In this document: piece after piece, positions 58,880 to 64,000 of the stretch
Layout of the letters: every line of letters begins with the position of its first letter
Position numbering within the stretch: the stretch's first letter is position 1
Source of the DNA: Bacillota bacterium
GTDB taxonomy: Bacteria; Bacillota_E; JAJZYS01; JAJYTV01
NCBI GenBank assembly: GCA_021845645.1
Contig: JAJZVM010000004.1
Span: 1 to 64,000, forward strand
Direction of reading: 5' to 3'
Length of the DNA stretch: 64,000 bases
The notes under the pieces: model-generated
The model's input: the letters and a program-made list of their open reading frames with translations, nothing else
Databases searched by the model: none
What the model was told of the DNA's origin: nothing
Position numbers and translations under genes: made by a program

Positions 58880-60046
58880 GTGCAGCTTTCGGCTCCGCGC
58901 TGGTTCTCGCCGCTGACCCTGTTCACGCGCGCATTCGGCCAGATCGTCATCATCAGCTACGTTCCCCTGAGCCTCGCGCGCTCCGGCGACCACTTCTACC
59001 TGGGCTTCGGGCTCATCTACGCCCTGCCGTTCGTGATGCAGCTCGTCTTCGCGCCGCTGTGGGGCCACCTGCTCGACCGCACCGGGCATGTCACCCGCAT
59101 CGCTGCGGCAGGTTTCGCAGGGTATGCCCTGATGGAGCTCGGCACGGCCTTCGCTCCCGGCATCGCGGCCATTCTCCTGGCCTTGGCGATGGGCGGCGTA
59201 TTCGGCGCCGCCCTGTCACCTGCCGCCAAGTGGTATGCGCTCAGCAGAGCGGAGGGGGCGTCACACCTGTCCCGGGCCTTGCAGGGCGAAGCCGGCGGCT
59301 GGCTGGCCGGAGCGGTCATCCCTGCCGTGGCCGCCTATCTGGGCTTCGGTCTTTTCCACCTGCTGGCCGTGATCGGCGCCGGGACGGTCGCCCTCGCGCT
59401 CTGGAGTCTCATCGCGGCCCGCCATCTGACCCCCGCCCGCGTCGCCAAACCGCCCGCCCAGCATTCCGGAGGGCCCGCCCTGGCCAGAAGCGCCTGGCTG
59501 CCGCTCTTTGGTGTGCTGCTGCAATTCCTGTCTGGCGAGGTGTTCTTCTCGTTCTACGGCGTCTACCTCACGACGTACCTTGAGGGACCGCTCTGGCTCT
59601 ACAGCCTGACCCTCGCCGGCACCACCGCGATCGGGCTCTGGCTCTACACGCCTGCCCTGCGCCTCACGCGCAGGGCAGGTGCCGAACGCGTCCTGCTGGC
59701 CACCTCGATCTGGTACCTCGTGAGCTATCTTGCACTCTACCTGGCGCCGAGCGTCACCCTGGCCGCCATCGTGTTCAGCGTGCCGGCCTTCAGCTTCCTC
59801 CGCATCGCTGCGAGTCTCGCTTTCGCCGCGGCGGCGCCGGACCGCAGCGGCACGGCCATGGGCGCCTTCGACGCGGCGGAAGGCCTGGCATGCTCCGTGG
59901 GCGGACCGATCTCGGGCGCGTTCGTCGGGGCCTTTGGCCTGGTCGCTCTGCCGCTGATGCCGCTCGCAGTCTCCCTGCTCGCGCCATGGCCCCTCATCGT
60001 CGCGCGGCGCAAGCGGCAGACGCCCGGCACCGCCGCGCAGATGTAG
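58880..60046 (+). CDS. MFS transporter
   Basis: Twelve-helix membrane protein of 388 residues. APLWGHLLDRTGHVTR is a relaxed motif A, and RSGTAMGAFDAAEGLACSVGGPISGA marks the second half. Its place after sat might suggest a sulfur-related substrate, but a 65-base gap and family ambiguity leave this open. GTG 58880 has AAAGGAG upstream. It converges on the HAD phosphatase gene, leaving one base between them. Confidence 0.83.
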   Translation: MQLSAPRWFSPLTLFTRAFGQIVIISYVPLSLARSGDHFYLGFGLIYALPFVMQLVFAPLWGHLLDRTGHVTRIAAAGFAGYALMELGTAFAPGIAAILLALAMGGVFGAALSPAAKWYALSRAEGASHLSRALQGEAGGWLAGAVIPAVAAYLGFGLFHLLAVIGAGTVALALWSLIAARHLTPARVAKPPAQHSGGPALARSAWLPLFGVLLQFLSGEVFFSFYGVYLTTYLEGPLWLYSLTLAGTTAIGLWLYTPALRLTRRAGAERVLLATSIWYLVSYLALYLAPSVTLAAIVFSVPAFSFLRIAASLAFAAAAPDRSGTAMGAFDAAEGLACSVGGPISGAFVGAFGLVALPLMPLAVSLLAPWPLIVARRKRQTPGTAAQM

Positions 60047-60047
60047 G

Positions 60048-60722
60048 TCAGTCGGCGGCCGACGTGATGCCGGCCAGCCGCTCGAGCTCGGCCAGTCCCA
60101 CGCCCGCCAGGCTCGGCCAGAGGCGCGTTCCCTCGGGAAACGCCATGCGCGCCGTGACAGAGTTCGGCACGACGAGGCAGGGCACGCCGGCGGCGTGCGC
60201 CGCTAGCGCCCCGTTCGGCGAGTCCTCGACGGCCACGGCCTCGCCGGCCTCGACGCCCAGCAGCCTGAGCGCCCGCTGGTAGGATGCGGGGTCCGGCTTG
60301 CCGCGGCCTGTCTCGTCGTAGCTTGCAATGACCCCAAAGTCATCTAGGAGTCCGAGGCGCCCAAGGTGCCGCACGACCCATGCGCGCGGCGAACTGGTCG
60401 CGATGCCGAGACCGAGCTTGCGGCCCTTCGCCTCGCGCACGAGTTCCAGGACGCCGTCGCGGGGCGGCAGGCTGTCGACGATGGCGTCGTCGCGCCGCCG
60501 GCGCTCGGCGCGCATCTCCTCGCGCGGCAGGGGCCTTCCGACCAGCTGCTCGAGATAGCTGAGCAGATCGAAGGTGTGTCCGGCCGATCCGACGATCTCG
60601 GACCACTGCTTGAGGGGCAGCTCCTGGCCGAAACGCCTGTAGACCTCCTGCCACGTCTCGTACTCCGCGCTCTCGGTGTCGAGGATCGTGCCGTCGAAAT
60701 CGAAGACGATTGCCTTGATCAC
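60048..60722 (-). CDS. HAD-family phosphatase (beta-phosphoglucomutase-like)
   Basis: Cytosolic phosphohydrolase of 224 residues. Motif I is VFDFDGTILDTESAEYE, motif II IATSSPR, motif III RGKPDPASYQRAL and motif IV AVEDSPNGALAA; the cap is the C1 helical type of beta-PGM/phosphoglycolate phosphatases. GTG 60722 overlaps the stop of the MauE-like gene by one base. As the last gene of a TPP-riboswitch operon it could dephosphorylate a thiamine intermediate (inference). Confidence 0.88.
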   Translation of the reverse strand: MIKAIVFDFDGTILDTESAEYETWQEVYRRFGQELPLKQWSEIVGSAGHTFDLLSYLEQLVGRPLPREEMRAERRRRDDAIVDSLPPRDGVLELVREAKGRKLGLGIATSSPRAWVVRHLGRLGLLDDFGVIASYDETGRGKPDPASYQRALRLLGVEAGEAVAVEDSPNGALAAHAAGVPCLVVPNSVTARMAFPEGTRLWPSLAGVGLAELERLAGITSAAD

Positions 60723-61168
60723 TACCCCACCTGCCCCGCCCGCAAGGTGCCGCGCCTGTGCCAGGGCAGTGCGAGCACAAGGCTGGCCAGCACGAAGAGG
60801 CCATCGCGCACGAAGTCCCAGGGGCCGATGCCGTTCTGCACGCCGCCGAAGCAGCCGCAGCCATACCTGCCGAAGCCGTTCGTCTTCTCGTAGATGAGGA
60901 AGGCGAGCAGTCCCGCGAAGACGACCAGGTTCAAGGCAGCGACGGGGCGCAGGTACCGGCAGGAAAGGCCCGCGGCGAAGCAGAGGACGAACAGCAGCAC
61001 CTCACCGGCCGGAATGGTCCAGAGCGGCAGCCAGACGGGCAGGTGCAGCGCCGACGCCTCAAGGGAGAAGAGCTGTCCCGCCCTCAGCTTGCTTACGACG
61101 GCGAGAAGCCAGATCGCGCCGAGCACCAAGATCCCGAGGCGGCGCCAGAGGTACTCACGGTCGGCCAA
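60722..61168 (-). CDS. MauE/DoxX-like redox-associated membrane protein
   Basis: Membrane protein of 148 residues with four helices, of the MauE family linked to disulfide or vitamin-K-type redox steps. The loop motif FGRYGCGCFGGVQ gives a cysteine pair, and a further cysteine is in FVLCFAAGLSC. TTG 61168 follows AAGGGGGT. It begins 12 bases after the tenA stop and shares a base with the HAD gene, so it belongs to the thiamine operon, an unusual place for this family. Confidence 0.82.
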   Translation of the reverse strand: MADREYLWRRLGILVLGAIWLLAVVSKLRAGQLFSLEASALHLPVWLPLWTIPAGEVLLFVLCFAAGLSCRYLRPVAALNLVVFAGLLAFLIYEKTNGFGRYGCGCFGGVQNGIGPWDFVRDGLFVLASLVLALPWHRRGTLRAGQVG

Positions 61169-61180
61169 TGTGGGACCCCC

Positions 61181-61849
61181 TTAGATCGCGTGCTCGTACG
61201 CCTGCTGCCAGAAGGCGAGCTCATGCCGGACGCCCTGCCGGAAGATCGCCTGAAACTCCTCCACGCGCCCCGGGGAGGCCTGCAGCGCCTCTTCGGCCAG
61301 CGCCTGCAGTTCCCGGACCGCCTGGCCGTACAGGTCGCCTGCGTAGGTCGCGATCCATGCCTCGTACGCCGGCAACGGCGAGGGGCCGCGAGACGCCAGG
61401 TCGAGACCGACCTCGCGATAGATCCAGTAGCACGGCAACACCGCGATCACGCCTGCCGCAAAGTCGCCGTGCGCCGCATGGCGCAACAGGAAATCCACGT
61501 AGGCTTCGGTCGCGTCGCCACGCGGCACGCTGCGCAGGCTCCCGGCGTCGCCGCCCAAGGCTGCGGTCAGCTCCCTGTGCAAGGCCTCCTCGACCTCGAA
61601 GACCGTGCCGACGTGCCGCCAGAAGGTGCGCAGCGCATCGCCGTCCGGGGCCTTCGCCGCCAGATGCAGCAGGGCGCGGGCGAAATCCTCGAGATAGCGA
61701 TAGTCCTGCGCGAGAAAGTGGCGGAACGCCGCCTGTTCCAGCGTACCGCCTTGCAAGCCGGCGAGAAAGGGGTGGTTCTGAATCTGGCGCCAGATGTCGT
61801 CGATCGACGACCACAAGACGTGAAGATCCGGTTCTCGCGCCTTGGGCAC
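61181..61849 (-). CDS. tenA: Aminopyrimidine aminohydrolase / thiaminase II
   Basis: All-helical enzyme of 222 residues of the TenA family that salvages the pyrimidine from degraded thiamine. IAVLPCYWIYREVG contains the active-site cysteine, HPFLAGLQGGTLEQAAFRHF the N-terminal hallmark, QDYRYLEDFARAL a substrate tyrosine region, and a late ELAFWQQAYE the catalytic glutamate. GTG 61849 has GGGAGGAGGTG upstream. It starts one base after thiD, and both are under the TPP riboswitch. Confidence 0.94.
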   Translation of the reverse strand: MPKAREPDLHVLWSSIDDIWRQIQNHPFLAGLQGGTLEQAAFRHFLAQDYRYLEDFARALLHLAAKAPDGDALRTFWRHVGTVFEVEEALHRELTAALGGDAGSLRSVPRGDATEAYVDFLLRHAAHGDFAAGVIAVLPCYWIYREVGLDLASRGPSPLPAYEAWIATYAGDLYGQAVRELQALAEEALQASPGRVEEFQAIFRQGVRHELAFWQQAYEHAI

Positions 61850-61850
61850 G

Positions 61851-62657
61851 CTACACCTCCTCCCAGGCCGGCTGGCCCGCATGATGGTCGAGAGGCCCGT
61901 GTCCGCCGCCGAGGCCCGGCGCCAGGCGGATGGCCGCCTGCACGAACGCGACGGCCCGCGCGACGGCCGCAGGCAGCTCCAGTCCCTGGCCGAGCCCTGT
62001 GGCGATCGCCGCCGAAAGGGTGCAGCCGGTGCCGTGGGTATGCCGCGTCGCGATGCGGCGCGCGCGAAAACGGTAGAAGCGACTGCCGTCGTACAGGATG
62101 TCCTCGAGATCGTCGCCATCGCCGTGCCCGCCCTTGATGAGCGCGGCGCCCGCCCCCATCTCGACCAGCTCCTGGGCCGCCCGCTCGCGCTCGCGAGAGG
62201 TAGCCACGTCTCGTCCGACCAGTGCGGCGGCCTCCGGCAGATTGGGCGTCACCAGAGTCGCAAGCGGCAGGATGAGGCGCCTCAGAGCCTCTTCGGCCTC
62301 CGGCGCAAGCAGCCTCTGTCCGCCCTTTGCGCGCATCACCGGGTCCACCACGAGCAGGAGTCCCGGCATCGCCTGCAGGCCTTCGGCCGCAGCCTCCACG
62401 GCGGCGCTGCCGCCGAGCATGCCGCATTTGGCGGCATCGATGCCGATGTCCTCCCGGCACGAGCGGATTTGCGCCTCGATCGCCTCGGGCGGCAGGGGCC
62501 AGATGCCCTGCACGCCGAGCGTGTTCTGCGCCGTGACCGCGGTCACGGCCGCCATCGCGTAGCCGCCCAGCCGCTCGATCGTCTTGATGTCCGCCTCGAT
62601 GCCTGCGCCGCCGCTGCTGTCCGAGCCGGCGACGGTGAGGATGCGCGCCGGTGTCAA
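61851..62657 (-). CDS. thiD: Hydroxymethylpyrimidine (phosphate) kinase
   Basis: Ribokinase-fold enzyme of 268 residues phosphorylating HMP and HMP-P. ILTVAGSDSSGGAGIEADIKT is the substrate motif, DPVMRAKGG, LVTPNLPEAAALVG and THGTGCTLSAAIATGL the nucleotide and anion-hole motifs. TTG 62657 overlaps the stop of the upstream gene as TTGA. Together with TenA it gives pyrimidine salvage for thiamine. Confidence 0.95.
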   Translation of the reverse strand: MTPARILTVAGSDSSGGAGIEADIKTIERLGGYAMAAVTAVTAQNTLGVQGIWPLPPEAIEAQIRSCREDIGIDAAKCGMLGGSAAVEAAAEGLQAMPGLLLVVDPVMRAKGGQRLLAPEAEEALRRLILPLATLVTPNLPEAAALVGRDVATSRERERAAQELVEMGAGAALIKGGHGDGDDLEDILYDGSRFYRFRARRIATRHTHGTGCTLSAAIATGLGQGLELPAAVARAVAFVQAAIRLAPGLGGGHGPLDHHAGQPAWEEV

Positions 62658-63712
62658 AGTCCCTGCTCGAGGGCCTTGCCATAGGCGGCCCAGAAGGGAT
62701 CGACACCCGGATGCAGGAGCGGCTGGTCACCCGCCGGCGTCGTGCGCACCATGCCGCGCGCCTCGGGCAGGATCTCGCCGATCGCCTGTGCCAGGATGCC
62801 CTCCGCCGCGAGCGCCTGCGACACGCCGTCCAAGTGCTCCGGCCGCACCGTCAGAAGCAGGGTGCCCTCGGAGATCGCCGCCAGAGGATCGATGCCGAGA
62901 TAGGTGCAAAGCGCCGCCGTCTCCTCGCGCACGGGTACCGCCCGCTCGTCGAGGCGCACGCCGACGCCGGACGCCTGCGCGATCTCGAAGACCCCACCCA
63001 GGACACCGCACTCGGTGGCATCGTGCATCGCCGTCACACCGCGCTCGCGGACGCCGTAGCCCGCAGCCGCCATCGCGTCGCGCACGACGCTCATCTGGTA
63101 GAAGAGATCCTGCGCCGCCTGGGAAAGCTGGCCGCCGATACGGCGCGCAAGCTGGTCGGGGAAGGTGACTCCGAACAGTCCCGTCGCCTCGATGGCCGCC
63201 CCCTTGGTGCAGAGCAGCACGTCTCCGGGGCGGGCCATCTCTGGCGTGACGTACTTGTCCTCGTCTCCCACCGCGATCACCGTCGCGCCCCCGACCATCG
63301 GGTACGCGCAGCCCTCGTAGCGTGCGGTGTGGCCCGAGATGACGGCCATTCCGAGCTCCTCGCTCGTGCGGTGCATCGCGTCCCAGAGCTCTGTGAGCTC
63401 GCCTTCGGTGATCTCGAGCGGCAGGTTCAGGTCGATGGCGAGGTATGCCGGCGGTAGGCCTGAGGTCGCGACATCGGAGGCGAGGATGTGGATGGCGAAC
63501 CAGGCGGCGCGCTGCATGCCGTATTGGGGCACCACGAACACCGGGTCGCAGGTGGTGGCCATGACGCGTCCCGGTGCCGTGCGGACCACTGCGATGTCGA
63601 CGCCGGACCGCGGTCCGACGAGCACCTCGCCGCGCCTGGCGCCCAGGCGCGGATAGATGAGGTTCTGGAAGATCTCAGGGGATATCTTGCCTACGGCGGG
63701 CAACTCGGGCAT
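62654..63712 (-). CDS. AIR-synthase-related protein in thiamine operon
   Basis: Protein of 352 residues of the PurM/HypE/ThiL (AIR synthase-like) superfamily. Seen features: GVDIAVVRTAPGRVMATTCDP, ASDVATSGLPPAYLAIDLNLP, VISGHTARYEGCAYPMVGGA, GDVLLCTKGAAIEATGLF and TAMHDATECGVLGGVFEIAQ. It looks closer to HypE than to standard ThiL, but no hydrogenase genes are near. Position directly after the TPP riboswitch suggests a thiamine phosphate kinase-type role (inference). ATG 63712 has AGGAGGA at good distance; ATG 63718 is too close. Confidence 0.8.
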   Translation of the reverse strand: MPELPAVGKISPEIFQNLIYPRLGARRGEVLVGPRSGVDIAVVRTAPGRVMATTCDPVFVVPQYGMQRAAWFAIHILASDVATSGLPPAYLAIDLNLPLEITEGELTELWDAMHRTSEELGMAVISGHTARYEGCAYPMVGGATVIAVGDEDKYVTPEMARPGDVLLCTKGAAIEATGLFGVTFPDQLARRIGGQLSQAAQDLFYQMSVVRDAMAAAGYGVRERGVTAMHDATECGVLGGVFEIAQASGVGVRLDERAVPVREETAALCTYLGIDPLAAISEGTLLLTVRPEHLDGVSQALAAEGILAQAIGEILPEARGMVRTTPAGDQPLLHPGVDPFWAAYGKALEQGL

Positions 63713-63737
63713 CTCCATTCCTCCTGGAGGATAGCTT

Positions 63738-63764
63738 GGACCGCCACCCGCAGGGTGGCGGTCC
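63738..63764 (-). terminator. Perfect hairpin between TPP aptamer and gene
   Basis: GGACCGCCACCC pairs with GGGTGGCGGTCC, a 12-base perfect stem with a three-base loop, directly after the TPP aptamer. There is no T-run; it may be the expression platform. The following TCCTCCAGGAGGA is itself self-complementary over the ribosome binding site. Confidence 0.6.
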
Positions 63765-63775
63765 GTCTCGCAGAC

Positions 63776-63860
63776 GCTTCCCTACGCTGGTATCACCCAG
63801 TTCAGGTTCGAAGGGTCGGCAGCGCGCTGCCTCTCAGCCTCGTCGAGGCTCCCCTAGCGG
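63776..63860 (-). ncRNA. TPP riboswitch (THI element)
   Basis: On the minus strand the conserved blocks are in order: CTAGGGGAGCC, GGCTGAGAGG, GACCCTTCGAACCTG, AACTGGGTGATACCAGCG, TAGGGAAGC. This is the thiamine pyrophosphate aptamer and should repress the thiamine operon when TPP is plentiful. Confidence 0.97.
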
Positions 63861-63913
63861 TCCTGCGTCAATGCTAGCACCGATCGTTGCCCGTTGCACA
63901 GCCTGCGCGACAA

Positions 63914-64000
63914 TCAGTAGCCGACCACCTGGTAGCCTTCCTCGGTCAACTGGACGAGCACGTCGCCCGCCCCCTGCAGGTCGACGCCATAGGCCTTCAG
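63914..64000 (-). CDS. C-terminal end of a gene cut by the window edge
   Basis: The last 28 codons of a minus-strand frame, ending GDVLVQLTEEGYQVVGY and a TGA stop, with strong G/C third positions typical of real genes here. Too short to name. It lies upstream of the TPP riboswitch and ends 54 bases before it. Confidence 0.65.
   Translation of the reverse strand: MKAYGVDLQGAGDVLVQLTEEGYQVVGY

Overview
The window is about 64 kb of chromosomal DNA with very high G+C and strong third-position G/C bias. Most start codons follow consensus Shine-Dalgarno sequences (AGGAGG type), and GTG and TTG starts are common. The gene content points to an aerobic, Gram-positive-type member of the Bacillota from a high-G+C lineage. 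The evidence is a caa3-type oxidase with a lipoprotein subunit II, an S-layer (SLH) protein, two secreted 3D-domain proteins, a yheI/yheH-type ABC pair, a c-di-AMP riboswitch and a TPP riboswitch. I cannot name the genus from sequence alone. I saw no rRNA, tRNA, CRISPR array, insertion sequence or prophage.

Layout. 0.3-5.9 kb: an MFS exporter, a degenerate HD-GYP protein, PspA with its partner PspAA, isoaspartyl dipeptidase, and a MinD-like protein with an altered P-loop. 6.1-12.4 kb: a complete cytochrome oxidase and heme A operon (ctaC, D, E, F, B, a DUF420/CtaM-type gene, ctaA) behind a recognisable promoter. 12.3-17.2 kb: a decayed ArsR regulator, a lipoprotein coupled to a YhfC-type membrane protease, a B3/B4 protein, a histidine phosphatase, a SprT-like protein and polyphosphate kinase 2. 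17.3-24.8 kb: two 3D-domain proteins with near-identical promoters flank a very large SLH/beta-helix surface protein whose frame is broken once. 24.9-29.8 kb: a tightly overlapping operon of MFS, two thymidylate-kinase-like proteins, an HD protein and Ppx/GppA. 30.3-39.9 kb: a thioredoxin-like protein, a heterodimeric ABC exporter (whose first gene seems to start at ATC), endonuclease III, a cysteine-desulfurase-like enzyme and an ABC-2 exporter. 39.9-42 kb: a Gdt1/UPF0016 gene, a remnant of a second copy, and small uncharacterised genes. 42.1-50.1 kb: a MerR-controlled acyl-CoA ligase and dehydrogenase pair, an MFS gene, a BKACE-family enzyme, an unknown two-gene unit and a MarR regulator. 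50.4-56.8 kb: c-di-AMP riboswitch, MpsC-like gene, terminator, an unnamed 29-residue membrane ORF, then kdpF, A, B, C and a kinase-less kdpD. 57-60 kb: APS reductase, ATP sulfurylase and an MFS gene. 60-64 kb: a TPP-riboswitch operon (AIR-synthase-like gene, thiD, tenA, mauE-like gene, HAD phosphatase) and the end of one more gene.

How it fits together. The best-supported regulatory story is potassium control. A c-di-AMP riboswitch with a good promoter sits at the head of the mpsC/kdp region, and an intrinsic terminator separates mpsC from the kdp genes. The thiamine operon shows the same style of RNA control. Polyphosphate turnover is represented by PPK2 and by Ppx with a separate HD domain. 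Several proteins keep their fold but lack a key catalytic residue (HD-GYP, the MinD-like ATPase, one thymidylate kinase paralogue, one ABC subunit).
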